DNA from: Zoogloeaceae bacterium | Lineage (GTDB): Bacteria; Pseudomonadota; Gammaproteobacteria; Burkholderiales; Rhodocyclaceae | Length of the DNA stretch: 64,000 nt | Direction of reading: 5' to 3' | Assembly (NCBI GenBank): GCA_024235675.1 | Contig: JACKLZ010000004.1 | Span: forward strand, 57,501 to 121,500 | In this document: piece after piece, positions 1 through 10,825 of the stretch | Layout: each line of letters opens with the position of its first letter | Numbering within the stretch: position 1 is the first letter of the stretch | Position numbers and translations under genes: made by a program | Notes under the pieces: model-generated | Told to the model about the DNA's origin: nothing | The model's input: the letters and a program-made list of their open reading frames with translations, nothing else | Database searches by the model: none

Positions 1-70
1 GAAGCGCACAACAGCATGAAGTTCGTCTTGACATGTGTCTTTGCTCGAAAGGGCAGAGCTCAAGGTTATA
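1..70 (+). other. 3' tail of the 16S-23S internal transcribed spacer
   Basis: The window opens inside the spacer of an rRNA operon. No tRNA gene is visible in these 70 bases. Bases 59-79 are exactly complementary to 2951-2971, so the 23S ends and their flanks can form a 21-bp stem. This is the usual RNase III processing stem of pre-23S rRNA (role inferred from known rRNA maturation). Confidence 0.8.
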
Positions 71-2950
<2,880 letters not shown>

Positions 2951-2960
<10 letters not shown>

Positions 2961-2971
2961 ATAACCTTGAG
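2951..2971 (+). other. 3' arm of the pre-23S processing stem
   Basis: This segment is the exact reverse complement of 59-79 at the 5' side of 23S. The pairing extends from inside the mature termini into the flanks, as expected for an RNase III substrate stem. Confidence 0.75.
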
Positions 2972-3065
2972 AACATGTGCTAAGCAATCGCACAACACTA
3001 CTTACTTCGACTTCTTCCTGTTGCGGCGACGCAGACACCCAAAGCCCTGCGACGCCAACCGTCAA

Positions 3066-3179
3066 GTCTGACGACCATAGCGTTCTGGAACCACCCCTTC
3101 CCATCCCGAACAGGACCGTGAAACGGAACAGCGCCGATGATAGTGCCCATACGGGTGTGAAAGTAGGTCATCGTCAGAC
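3066..3179 (+). rRNA. rrf: 5S ribosomal RNA
   Basis: The sequence starts GTCTGACGACCATAGCG and ends GGTCATCGTCAGAC. Its ends pair (GTCTGACGA with TCGTCAGAC), and it contains the conserved CCATCCCGAACAGG and GTGAAAGTAGGTC blocks. It lies about 105 bases after 23S and just before an intrinsic terminator, so it is the last gene of the rRNA operon. Length of about 114 nt is normal. Confidence 0.95.
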
Positions 3180-3193
3180 TAACCAAAGAAAAA

Positions 3194-3223
3194 CCCCGCA
3201 ATCGCTCGATTGCGGGGTTTTTT
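3194..3223 (+). terminator. Intrinsic terminator of the rRNA operon
   Basis: CCCCGCAATC and GATTGCGGGG form a perfect 10-bp stem with a GCTC loop. Six T residues follow immediately, 14 bases after the end of 5S. This is a textbook rho-independent terminator. Confidence 0.93.
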
Positions 3224-3394
3224 ATTGCAACAACAAAATACAGAAAATAATAAATACACAGTCCGGATCTAGTCCGATTCACCTTCCCACGTCAATGCCT
3301 GCTCGAGTGAAGGCGTCCAGCCCTTTTGACCTGCACCCCCACAGCCGTACCAGCTGATTGAAAGTGAGGTCCGTCACGATGGAGAATGACGGAC

Positions 3395-3652
3395 ATGAGA
3401 AAGAGTCGATTTACCGAACAGCAGATCATCGGATTCCTGAAGCAAGCCGAGGCTGGCATGCCGGTCGCGGAGCTATGTCGCCAAGGAGGCTTCAGCGACG
3501 CGACGTTTTACAAATGGCGCGCGAAGTACGGCGGCATGGATGCCGAGGAGGCGCGTCGACTCAAGGATCTGGAGAGCGAGAACGCCAAGCTCAAGAAACT
3601 GCTGGCTGAGGCGCATCTGGATATTGAGGGCTCAAGGTCGCTTTCGGGGTAA
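3395..3652 (+). pseudogene. IS3-family (IS407-type) orfA transposase, truncated
   Basis: The product starts MRKSRFTEQQIIGF and contains the helix-turn-helix of IS407-group OrfA proteins (LCRQGGFSDATFYKW), then a leucine-zipper-like stretch (LESENAKLKKLL). An ATG nine bases upstream is in frame, but the one at 3395 matches family starts. After LAEAHLDIE the normal end of the family is lost: the frame changes and stops at 3652. A shifted frame can be followed a little further, so a one-base deletion is likely. No matching orfB follows. The element was cut before or during insertion of the next IS. Upstream, 3224-3394 holds no gene, only a short inverted repeat GTCCGTCA/TGACGGAC at the start of this ORF. 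Confidence 0.8.
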
Positions 3653-3719
3653 AGCGCAGAGGTGGCCCCGTCAGTTAGGACAGCGTTGTCCGTTTTCTAA
3701 GTGAACGCTCTGCGGTTCT

Positions 3720-3759
3720 GATCTGCGCACCGGGGGTACGTACCCCCGGTGCGCAGATC
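3720..3759. repeat. 40-bp perfect palindrome inside the IS end
   Basis: Bases 3720-3739 (GATCTGCGCACCGGGGGTAC) are followed directly by their exact reverse complement, giving 20 paired bases with no spacer. It lies between the terminal inverted repeat (3698-3713) and the stop codon of orfB (3770). As RNA it would form a very strong hairpin at the 3' end of the transposase message. No T-run follows on the minus strand, so it is not a classical intrinsic terminator. It may block read-through or protect the mRNA (inference). Confidence 0.85.
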
Positions 3760-3769
3760 GGCATATTTG

Positions 3770-4585
3770 TCATGCAGCCAAGGACTCCGAGTATGCCTCA
3801 TCGGGGGTCCGCTTCCCTAGCGAGGAATGCGGCCGCTCGGTGTTGTAGAACCGAAAGTAGCCGGCCAACTTCGCACGCGCGTCGGTAACACTCTCGTAGG
3901 CATGCAGATAGACGTGTTCGTACTTGACGCTGCGCCACAGCCGCTCGACGAAGACGTTATCGACCCAGCGGCCCTTGCCGTCCATGCTGATCTTGATGTC
4001 GTGGTCTTTGAGCACCTGGGTAAAATCGACGCTGGTGAACTGGCTGCCCTGATCGGTGTTGAAGATCTCCGGCACGCCATACCGGGCAATGGCCTCTTCG
4101 AGCGCTTCAACGCAGAAATCTGGGGTCATGGTGATAGAGAGCCGATGCGCCAGCACCTTGCGCGTAGCCCAGTCGACAATGGCTACCAGATAGACGAAAC
4201 CTCGCTTCATCGGGATGTAGGTCAAGTCGGTCGCCCAGACATGGTTGGGCCGCTCGATCGCTAGATGCTTAAGCAAGTACGGGTAGATGCGATGCTCGGG
4301 GTGTGGGGCGCTGGTGTTGCGCTTGCGGTAGATCGCCTCGATGCCCATCTTGCGCATCAAGGTGCCCACATGCCTGCGCCCGATCTGGATGCCTTCGCGC
4401 CCGAGCATGTCGCGCAGCATCCGGGCGCCCGCGAACGGATAGTTCAGATGCAGCTCGTCCATACGGCGCATCACCGCCAGGTCGGCATCGGCCACGGGCC
4501 GGGGCAAGTAATAGACATTCGAGCGCGAGATGCTCACCAGCTTCGCTTGCCGACAAATCGGCAGCCCATGGCGCGGATCAATCAT
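3770..4585 (-). CDS. IS3-family transposase OrfB (DDE integrase domain)
   Basis: The product has 271 residues when read from the ATG at 4585, which begins MIDPRHGLPICRQ. It has the HTH_21 segment (about residues 30-90) and the rve integrase core. The catalytic triad is visible: D in WATDLTY, D in NTDQGSQFTS, and E in NVFVERLWRS. The normal product is the OrfAB fusion made by -1 frameshifting at the CAAAAAG run shared with the end of orfA. The frame stays open upstream of 4585, as required for fusion. No damage is visible, so the element may be functional. Confidence 0.9.
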   Translation of the reverse strand: MIDPRHGLPICRQAKLVSISRSNVYYLPRPVADADLAVMRRMDELHLNYPFAGARMLRDMLGREGIQIGRRHVGTLMRKMGIEAIYRKRNTSAPHPEHRIYPYLLKHLAIERPNHVWATDLTYIPMKRGFVYLVAIVDWATRKVLAHRLSITMTPDFCVEALEEAIARYGVPEIFNTDQGSQFTSVDFTQVLKDHDIKISMDGKGRWVDNVFVERLWRSVKYEHVYLHAYESVTDARAKLAGYFRFYNTERPHSSLGKRTPDEAYSESLAA

Positions 4586-4887
4586 CTTTTTGCGCTCGCA
4601 TCGCCCATGCGATCGAGCGCGCCGGACAAAAAATCGTTCTCCAGCGCCAACTGGCCGATCTTTGCCTGCATGTCCTTGACGCTCGGACCGACTACCTCTC
4701 GCTTCTCGGCGGGCGTCAGGAATACCCCCGTCGCCCCCTGCAGCAATTGCGTCTTCCACTGAGTGATCTGGTTGGCATGCAGATCAAATTTCTCCGCCAA
4801 CTCTGCCAGCGTCTTGTCGCCTTTCAACGCCGCCAGCGCTACCTTCGCCTTGAACGCTGCCGTGTGGTTCCTTCTGGGCCTTCTCAT
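4582..4887 (-). CDS. IS3-family transposase OrfA (HTH_8/HTH_Tnp_1)
   Basis: The product has 101 residues and starts MRRPRRNHTAAFKAKVALAA, with GGAGGAGCAGCA immediately before the ATG at 4887. An in-frame upstream ATG at 4914 lacks such a site. The helix-turn-helix lies at LAELAEKFDLHANQITQWK and a heptad-rich C-terminal part follows. It ends GDASAKR at a TGA inside the A5G slippery site where orfB takes over in the -1 frame. OrfA binds the terminal repeats and is the N-terminal part of the OrfAB transposase. Confidence 0.88.
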   Translation of the reverse strand: MRRPRRNHTAAFKAKVALAALKGDKTLAELAEKFDLHANQITQWKTQLLQGATGVFLTPAEKREVVGPSVKDMQAKIGQLALENDFLSGALDRMGDASAKR

Positions 4888-5088
4888 TGCTGCTCCTCCA
4901 TCGGGCGAGTCCATCGCCCATCAGAGCAGAGTCTTCACTTAACAACCAGTCCTGATTTCCGCGGCCGCCTCTAACGTCTGGCTCGGCATAAAACACGGGC
5001 CAGACAAGCTCTCGGGCGACTTGCGCAGCAGTTTCCAGGGGCCTTCTGGCACTGGAGGTTGGGATGTGTGCCCAAGGCCGGATGATGG

Positions 5089-5161
5089 GAGCCGGATGAG
5101 TCGAGAGGCTCACGTCCGGTTCTGCGAGGGGCCGCAGGTGAAATTCCTGCGGTCTACTCAC
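5089..5161 (+). mobile_element. Group II intron 3' remnant (domains V and VI)
   Basis: Bases 5089-5122 have exactly the 34-nt layout of group II intron domain V. A lower helix GAGCCGGA pairs with TCCGGTTC and contains the AGC catalytic triad. A two-base CG bulge follows, and an upper helix TGAGTC/GGCTCA is capped by a GAGA tetraloop. A second hairpin follows (CCGCAGG/CCTGCGG), then CTACTCAC, like domain VI and the intron 3' end. The maturase/reverse transcriptase ORF and domains I-III are absent. The 3' junction opens straight into the transposase fragment, so the intron had inserted into that IS. The 3' boundary is uncertain by a few bases. Confidence 0.82.
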
Positions 5162-5163
5162 CC

Positions 5164-5656
5164 CTACGTGTCGACCTGGCAGGGCTGGCTGTACGTGGCC
5201 TTTGTCATCGACGTGTTTGCCCGGCGAATTGTGGGCTGGAGAACCAGCAGTTCGATGCGCACGGATTTTGTGCTCGACGCACTGGAGCAGGCGCTGTACG
5301 CGCGTCAGCCGGAGCGCAGCGATACGCTGATCCACCATAGCGACAGAGGCTCACAGTACGTGTCCATTCGCTACTCCGAGCGACTTGCCGAAGCGGGTAT
5401 CGAACCGTCTGTCGGCAGCCGCGGCGACAGCTACGACAACGCACTGGCAGAGACAATCAATGGCCTATACAAGGCGGAGATGATTCACCGGCGGGCGCCC
5501 TGGAAGACCAAGGAGGCCGTCGAGCTGGCAACCCTGGAATGGGTATCGTGGTTTAACCACCATCGCCTGCTTGAGCCTATCGGCTATATTCCCCCTGCTG
5601 AGGCTGAAGCAAACTATTACCGCCAACTCACCGAGCGGACCGCAACCGTGGTCTAA
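5164..5656 (+). pseudogene. IS3-family orfB transposase, C-terminal half only
   Basis: The frame encodes the C-terminal part of an integrase core from YVSTWQGWLYVAFVIDVFARRIVGW to the natural stop. The second catalytic D (IHHSDRGSQY) and the E (NALAETINGLYK) are present. The first D and everything before it are missing, because the 5' side is replaced by the group II intron tip. The reading frame extends upstream into intron sequence, but that part is not protein-like. The end of the element is marked by a terminal repeat at 5669-5695. Its subgroup differs from that of the stub at 3395, so the two are unlikely to be halves of one IS. Confidence 0.85.
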
Positions 5657-5668
5657 CTTAAACCAACC

Positions 5669-5695
5669 TGCCTCCACCAAACCCGGGGCGATTCA
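5669..5695 (+). repeat. Right terminal inverted repeat of the truncated IS
   Basis: The reverse complement reads TGAATCGCCCCGGGTTTGG, the typical TGAAxCGCCCCGGGTTT end of the IS3 subgroup that carries this kind of OrfB. It lies 13 bases after the orfB stop. No matching left repeat remains in the window. Confidence 0.7.
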
Positions 5696-5756
5696 CCATC
5701 GATACACCGCGCCACGATGCACGCGATCCTCCGATGGCCATAAGCTTCTCTCTTGC

Positions 5757-6701
5757 TCAGGTCATGAGATCAATGGAAGTCCCATTTTCGTAGATGAGTG
5801 AAAATTCGGATTCAGGAACGACTGTGACCGAAATGTCGAGCGTATGACTGCCGGCACCGAGGATAACGCCTCGGACCGGGGAGACGTCAGCGAAGTCGCG
5901 GCCCCAGCCGACAGTGATGTGCTCGAGTCGCGGGGTGGTGTTGTTGGTGGGGTCGAAATCGAACCAACCCGCGCCAGGGCAAAAGACTGATACCCATGCG
6001 TGGGTGGCGTCTGCACCGACTAGGCGTGGTTTGCCCGGGGGCGGTAGCGTGAGCAAGTATCCGCTAACGTATCGGGCAGCCAGACCAATCGAGCGAAGGC
6101 ACGAGATCATGACATGGCTGAGGTCTTGACAGACGCCGCGGCGTTTTGCGAATACTGCCGTGACGGGAGTGGCGACGTCGGTGGCTTCTGGGTCGAAAGT
6201 AAATTCGTTGAATATGCGCGCCATCAGATCCTGGACACCGGCCAATAGCGGCCGGCCGGGGGTGAAGACTTTTAGTGCGTAGGCGGCGAACTCTCGCTTG
6301 AGCCGGATGTGGGGCGATTCGAAGCAGAAAGGACTCGCGGCCAAAATCTCAGGGCTGAGTGCACGCCCTGCGCGATAGGCCAGTGTGTCGCGAACGTGTT
6401 CCCAGGTGGGGCTTGCGTCAAATTCGGTATGTTCTGGCGGGGTCAGCTCGACCCAGGATTCTGCACGGATGAGCAAGTGTTCGTGACTGCTTTCGAGGTC
6501 GATTGTGCGGACAAGGTTGCCGAAGCTGTCAGCCCAATCTTCGGAGCGCGAGGGGAGGGGGTCGATTTGGAGGCGGTGCGAGAGGCAGCGTTGGCCTTCG
6601 AGGATTCGGGGCGACAGTCGGATCATTTGGCGCGACTCGCTGACCGGGTGGGTGTAGCGATAAATGGTGTCGTGCAGCAGGTGATATCGGATGGCGCTCA
6701 T
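5757..6701 (-). CDS. Transglutaminase-like cysteine peptidase family protein
   Basis: The 314-residue protein has an N-terminal bacterial transglutaminase-like beta domain (about 1-100) and a transglutaminase core (about 160-240). The thiol-protease-like triad is visible: Cys in RRGVCQD, His in DATHAWVSV, and Asp in FDFDPTN. No signal peptide is seen, so it is probably cytoplasmic. It starts two bases after the ATP-grasp/Alpha-E gene ends, in the same direction, so the two are almost certainly cotranscribed. These families co-occur in many bacteria and are predicted to make, attach or remove a short peptide tag. The substrate is unknown, and protease versus amidotransferase activity cannot be decided here. 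Confidence 0.88.
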   Translation of the reverse strand: MSAIRYHLLHDTIYRYTHPVSESRQMIRLSPRILEGQRCLSHRLQIDPLPSRSEDWADSFGNLVRTIDLESSHEHLLIRAESWVELTPPEHTEFDASPTWEHVRDTLAYRAGRALSPEILAASPFCFESPHIRLKREFAAYALKVFTPGRPLLAGVQDLMARIFNEFTFDPEATDVATPVTAVFAKRRGVCQDLSHVMISCLRSIGLAARYVSGYLLTLPPPGKPRLVGADATHAWVSVFCPGAGWFDFDPTNNTTPRLEHITVGWGRDFADVSPVRGVILGAGSHTLDISVTVVPESEFSLIYENGTSIDLMT

Positions 6702-6703
6702 GC

Positions 6704-9199
6704 TCAGTGTTTCCGGACGTCTGGCGCGGTATGGGTGAAATACCGTTCGTGCAGGTTTTCCGATAGCGCGGAGGTGTCGCCAGCAATTTTTGCAAGTACC
6801 GCGGCGAGTGCATGACAGGCTTCACGCGTGTCGTCGGCTTCAAAGCGGGTGAGATCAAACTGGTTCAGCGCTGTTCGCATGACGCTCAATGCGTCGACGC
6901 GGGGATGGCCGACGTCGCGGCTGATGCGGTCGAGTTCGATGTCGAGTTGATTGATCTGAAATACCACCGCATGCGGGTTGGTGTCGTCAAAAATGAGAAG
7001 GTGAAGCACCGGCAGCACTTCCGGCGATCGCCGGTAGCGGGCGCGGTACGTGACGATGGCGTTGGTTGTTTCCAGCAGCCATTCGAGGCTGCGTTCGCGC
7101 GCGTCATCGTCGTAGCCGAGGACAACTTCGATCAGGGCAGCGAGTCGATACAGGCGTTCGATACGACGACCGAGAATGAGAAAACGCCAGCCTTCGTCCC
7201 GCGTCATGTCGTCGAGTGCAAAGCCAGCAAGAGAGATGCAGTCGAGCATGGTGCGGTCGACGGCGGCGAGCGCCTGGCCAACGGACTGGAATGGTTGATC
7301 GAAGAGACGAGACATCCTGTTGAGGGCGTGCCAGTTGTCGGAAGACATGCGCTCTCGCACCTGACCCGCGCTGTAAACCAGTTGTTGGGACATGTTTGCC
7401 AAGGACCCGATTTGCGTAGGGTCGCACACTGCGGCAATGACATCCTTTTCAATCGCATCGTCGGTCGCGTCAGACTCGGGCGCCTGCGCAAGAATATCCA
7501 TATGGTGGCAGGCTGCGAGCAGGTCGGGCAGGGACGACTCGTCGTCATTGTCGCCAGTCGATAACCGGCTGAGCGTGGCGCGCAGCAGGCGTGCTGTCGC
7601 TTCGCTGCGTTCGGTGTAGCGGCCCAGCCAGAACAGGTTGTCGCCAACGCGAGACGGTACGTCCGTTCCGCCGCAAACCAGGTCAATGACGCCAAGCCGC
7701 CGCTTCAGCAGGCTGACGCGTCGTACCGGGCTGCTGGCACGAACCCAGACATCTTTTGAGATGCCGCCGCGCGGCATCGACAGGATTTCCTGGTGAGGGC
7801 TCGCGGCGACGCGCCCTAGCGCCCCAGGCATCACGGTGTAGCCATTCCCGGTTGCGACGGCAAACAGACGCAGGCCTACCGTTCGCGCCTGGAGTCCATT
7901 CCCGCCCCATACGGGCGCTTGTGACATGGGGATCCACTCTTGTGCGACGTAGGCGTGGGGTTGAGCGCGAAGCTTGGCGATCATTTCGTCGCGTTCCGCA
8001 CCACTGAGGTTGTGGCCGAAGACGGCGGGTTGGCCCATGTCGGAAAATGCGGGTTTGATCACCAGTTCATCAAGGTGCTCTATAACGTGATCCAGAGCGG
8101 CCGCTTCGCCACACCACCAACTCGCGACCGACGGCATGGCCAGCGGTTCGCTCAGCAGGCGTTCGGCAATGCCTGGGAGAAAGCCGAAGATCGCCCCGGA
8201 TTCGAGGACGCCGCTGCCCAGCGCGTTGCTGATCAGAACCCGTCCGGCGCGCGCGGCGGCGAGCAGTCCGGGCACGCCAACGGCAGAGTCAGCCCGCAGT
8301 TCAAGCGGGTCGCACAGATCACTTTGAAGGCGGCGAAAGATGCCGTGAATCCGCCGCAAGCCGCGCAGCGTTTTGAGGTAAACCGTGTTGTCGCGCACGG
8401 TGAGGTCGCGCCCTTCAACCAGCGGATAGCCTAAATACCGGGCGAGAAAGGCATGTTCGAAATAGCTCTCGTGGCCAGGCCCCGGCGTGAGCAGGACGAT
8501 GAGCGGTGGTTCGCCGTCGGTCGGTGCCAGACGCGAAAAACCGTCAAGCAGCGTGCGGAAGAAGTCCGCCAAGGGTTGAACTTGGAGTTGGCGGAAGGCG
8601 TCCGGAAAGGTCTTGGAGAGGATGATCCGGTTTTGAAGGCTATATCCCGCACCTGCCGGGCTTTGGGTGTGATCGGCGATGGCCCACCACTTGCCGTTTG
8701 GCCCGCGGGCGACGTCGACGGCGTAGGTGTTCAAGAACACATCGCCAGGGGGGCGGATGCCGACACATGGCCATTTGAAACTGGGCTGACCGAACACCAG
8801 TGCGGAGGGCAGCAGACCTTCGGCAAGCAGGTGTTGCGGGCCGTAGAGGTCGCCGAGCATGGCATTGAGCATCGATGCGCGTTGAGCCACTGCTGAGGCG
8901 AGGTATTTCCACTCCTCGGGTGCGATGACCAGGGGAAGGGGGTCGAGCTCCCATGCATGGGGGGCTTCGTGGTCTTCGGCGTGGACGTTGTACGAAATGC
9001 CGTCGGAGAAGATGGAATCCGAGACCAACTGGGCGCGGGCGCAGATCCCGTCGAGGCCAAGCCCTTCGAGCCGGGCAATCAGCGGGCGCCACTGAGAGCG
9101 AACGGTGCCGCCGTCATCGAGCAGTTCGTCGTGGCGGCCCGCCGGTGATGAGTAGGTGTCGAGAAGTGTTGGCATGGCGAGTGTCAGCGTTGGGGTCAC
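6704..9199 (-). CDS. Circularly permuted ATP-grasp / Alpha-E fusion protein
   Basis: The protein has 831 residues. Residues about 80-505 match circularly permuted ATP-grasp proteins (old DUF404/DUF407), with blocks such as WWAIADHTQSPAGAGY, VIKPAFSDMGQP and YVAQEWIPMS. Residues about 512-825 match the all-helical Alpha-E domain (old DUF403), beginning VPSRVGDNLFWLGRY. In many genomes these are separate adjacent genes; here they are one polypeptide. ATP-grasp enzymes make amide bonds through acyl phosphates. With the transglutaminase downstream this is a predicted peptide-ligation system without a defined product. The ATG at 9199 is used, but M9 is a possible alternative start. Confidence 0.88.
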   Translation of the reverse strand: MTPTLTLAMPTLLDTYSSPAGRHDELLDDGGTVRSQWRPLIARLEGLGLDGICARAQLVSDSIFSDGISYNVHAEDHEAPHAWELDPLPLVIAPEEWKYLASAVAQRASMLNAMLGDLYGPQHLLAEGLLPSALVFGQPSFKWPCVGIRPPGDVFLNTYAVDVARGPNGKWWAIADHTQSPAGAGYSLQNRIILSKTFPDAFRQLQVQPLADFFRTLLDGFSRLAPTDGEPPLIVLLTPGPGHESYFEHAFLARYLGYPLVEGRDLTVRDNTVYLKTLRGLRRIHGIFRRLQSDLCDPLELRADSAVGVPGLLAAARAGRVLISNALGSGVLESGAIFGFLPGIAERLLSEPLAMPSVASWWCGEAAALDHVIEHLDELVIKPAFSDMGQPAVFGHNLSGAERDEMIAKLRAQPHAYVAQEWIPMSQAPVWGGNGLQARTVGLRLFAVATGNGYTVMPGALGRVAASPHQEILSMPRGGISKDVWVRASSPVRRVSLLKRRLGVIDLVCGGTDVPSRVGDNLFWLGRYTERSEATARLLRATLSRLSTGDNDDESSLPDLLAACHHMDILAQAPESDATDDAIEKDVIAAVCDPTQIGSLANMSQQLVYSAGQVRERMSSDNWHALNRMSRLFDQPFQSVGQALAAVDRTMLDCISLAGFALDDMTRDEGWRFLILGRRIERLYRLAALIEVVLGYDDDARERSLEWLLETTNAIVTYRARYRRSPEVLPVLHLLIFDDTNPHAVVFQINQLDIELDRISRDVGHPRVDALSVMRTALNQFDLTRFEADDTREACHALAAVLAKIAGDTSALSENLHERYFTHTAPDVRKH

Positions 9200-9263
9200 A
9201 TGATCGCATGCGACGCCCCTGAATGGTGCGCTTGAGACTCGCCGAGCGGTCGTGGCTCGGGGG

Positions 9264-10166
9264 CTACTCGCTCTCGCGCAAATGGCGGCGCACGGACAGT
9301 GCGGTGCCTAGCCAGCCGAGCGCAATGGCGACCACAAGCAGGCCGGCAACTTGTGTCGGGTTTGGACCGTTGAGCGCAAATACCGCGCCATAGGCTTGCG
9401 CCAGCGCTTCGACCGAGCCGCGCAATAGCGAGATGCTGGCCGTGACGATGGTCCAGGCCACCAGGCCACCGAGCAGGCCCTGCAGACAGCCCAGCCAGTA
9501 GAAGGGACGGCGGATGAAGGCGTCGGTGGCACCGAGCAGACGGGTGACATCGATCTCGGCCCGCTGGGTGAGAATCTGCAGGCGAATGGTGTTGAAGGTG
9601 ATGATCACCAGCGCAGCGCCAAGCAACACCGCCAGCAAGCTGACGCCGAGCTCGACCAGCGCCAGCAGGCTGTGCATGCGCTGCACCCAGGCCGCGTCGA
9701 GCTGCACATGATCGACCTTGGGCCACGCCGTGAAGGTTTGGTGAAGCTGCTCGAACAGCGCCGGGTCTTCCTGGCGCGGGGTGACGATAAACGCGTGCGG
9801 GAGCGGATTGCGCTCCAGTCCTTCGAGCACGTCCGCCAGACCATTGTCGGCCAGTTGTTTGAGTGCGATGTCACGCGGGACGAACTGCACGCCCGACAGA
9901 TCGTCTTGCTTGCGCAGGCGCGACTCCACCTCCGCGACGTCGGCGTCGGTGGCGTCGAGCGATAAATACAGGCTGATTTCCGGGCTGCCGGTGACGCCAC
10001 GCGCCAGCGAGGCGACGTTGTCGACCAGCACGAATCCGCCGGCCGGCAGTGCCAGTGCAATGCCAACCACCAGTGCAGACAGCAGCGTGCCCAGCGGTTG
10101 GTGCAGCAGGCGGCCGACGGCGTGGGCGAAGGCTTTGCGATGTTGATATGACCAGGCGCCCATCAT
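9264..10166 (-). CDS. ftsX: Cell division protein FtsX
   Basis: This 300-residue membrane protein has the FtsX layout: a cytoplasmic N-terminus, a transmembrane helix at about 25-50, a periplasmic loop to about 165, then three more helices, ending in basic and acidic residues. FtsX forms the membrane part of the FtsEX complex, which relays septal-ring state to periplasmic amidase activators. Its start overlaps the end of ftsE by four bases (ATGA type), giving the conserved ftsY-ftsE-ftsX operon. Confidence 0.93.
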   Translation of the reverse strand: MMGAWSYQHRKAFAHAVGRLLHQPLGTLLSALVVGIALALPAGGFVLVDNVASLARGVTGSPEISLYLSLDATDADVAEVESRLRKQDDLSGVQFVPRDIALKQLADNGLADVLEGLERNPLPHAFIVTPRQEDPALFEQLHQTFTAWPKVDHVQLDAAWVQRMHSLLALVELGVSLLAVLLGAALVIITFNTIRLQILTQRAEIDVTRLLGATDAFIRRPFYWLGCLQGLLGGLVAWTIVTASISLLRGSVEALAQAYGAVFALNGPNPTQVAGLLVVAIALGWLGTALSVRRHLRESE

Positions 10167-10825
10167 TCGGCCCCCTCGATCAGGTGTCCCTGGCGTAGCA
10201 CCAGGCGGCGCGGGCGGGTCTCGGCAAACAGGGCCGGGTCGTGCGTGCAGACGATGACAGTGACGCCCACCGACTTGAAGGACTGGAACAATTCGGCGAT
10301 CTCGTGCGCGTAGGCGGCGTCGAGGTGGGCCGTGGGTTCGTCGGCGATGAGGATGGACGGTCGTTTGACGATGGCGCGGGCAATGGCGACGCGTTGTTGC
10401 TCACCGCCAGACAGGCCGATCGGCATCTCTTGGTCGCGCCCGCCCAGACCAACGCGGTCGAGCGCGGCATGCACCCGGCGCGCTGCGTCTTTGGGCGCCA
10501 TGCCGCCGATGACCAGCGGCAGCACGATGTTGTCGAACACGTTGCGGTCGTAGAGCAGTCGGTTGTCTTGCAGCATCAGGCCGAGGCTGCGTCGCAGATA
10601 GGGAATGCCGGCGCGCGGCAGATGACTGACGTCCTGATTGTTGATCAGCACGCGGCCCGATGTGGGGCGTTCGAGCACAGGGATCATCTTGAGCAGCGTG
10701 CTCTTGCCCGCGCCTGAGTGGCCCGACAGCACCACGAGCTCGCCATGGCGCAACTCGAAGCTGACCTCGGACAGCGCCTCGTGCCCGCCTGGGTAGCGCT
10801 TGGATACCTGCTCGAAGACGATCAT
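10163..10825 (-). CDS. ftsE: Cell division ATP-binding protein FtsE
   Basis: This 220-residue ABC ATPase has a Walker A (GHSGAGKSTLLK), the ABC signature (LSGGEQQRVAIARA), a Walker B (ILIADEPTAHLD) and the switch His (CTHD). It begins MIVFEQVSKRYPGG, typical of FtsE. It lies between ftsY and ftsX with four-base overlaps on both sides. It drives conformational changes in FtsX that activate peptidoglycan hydrolysis during division. Confidence 0.95.
   Translation of the reverse strand: MIVFEQVSKRYPGGHEALSEVSFELRHGELVVLSGHSGAGKSTLLKMIPVLERPTSGRVLINNQDVSHLPRAGIPYLRRSLGLMLQDNRLLYDRNVFDNIVLPLVIGGMAPKDAARRVHAALDRVGLGGRDQEMPIGLSGGEQQRVAIARAIVKRPSILIADEPTAHLDAAYAHEIAELFQSFKSVGVTVIVCTHDPALFAETRPRRLVLRQGHLIEGAE

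Larger units (their letters stand above)
3687..4952 (-). mobile_element. IS3-family insertion sequence, apparently complete
   Basis: The two genes orfA and orfB lie between imperfect terminal inverted repeats. The repeats share a core of the form TAAGTGAA-N2-CTCTGC, at 3698-3713 on one side and in reverse at 4926-4941 on the other. Outer tips at about 3687 and 4952 are approximate because the repeats diverge there. I could not identify a target-site duplication with confidence, since both flanks are debris of other elements. orfA and orfB overlap at an A-rich slippery site, as normal for active members of this family. Confidence 0.75.

Noticed and set aside
3827..4974. Long plus-strand frames antisense to the IS transposase
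   Set aside because: They mirror the minus-strand transposase genes in GC-rich DNA and resemble no protein family.
5021..5163. Upstream part of the plus-strand transposase frame (start at 5021)
   Set aside because: This stretch is group II intron and junk sequence that happens to be open; it is not transposase.
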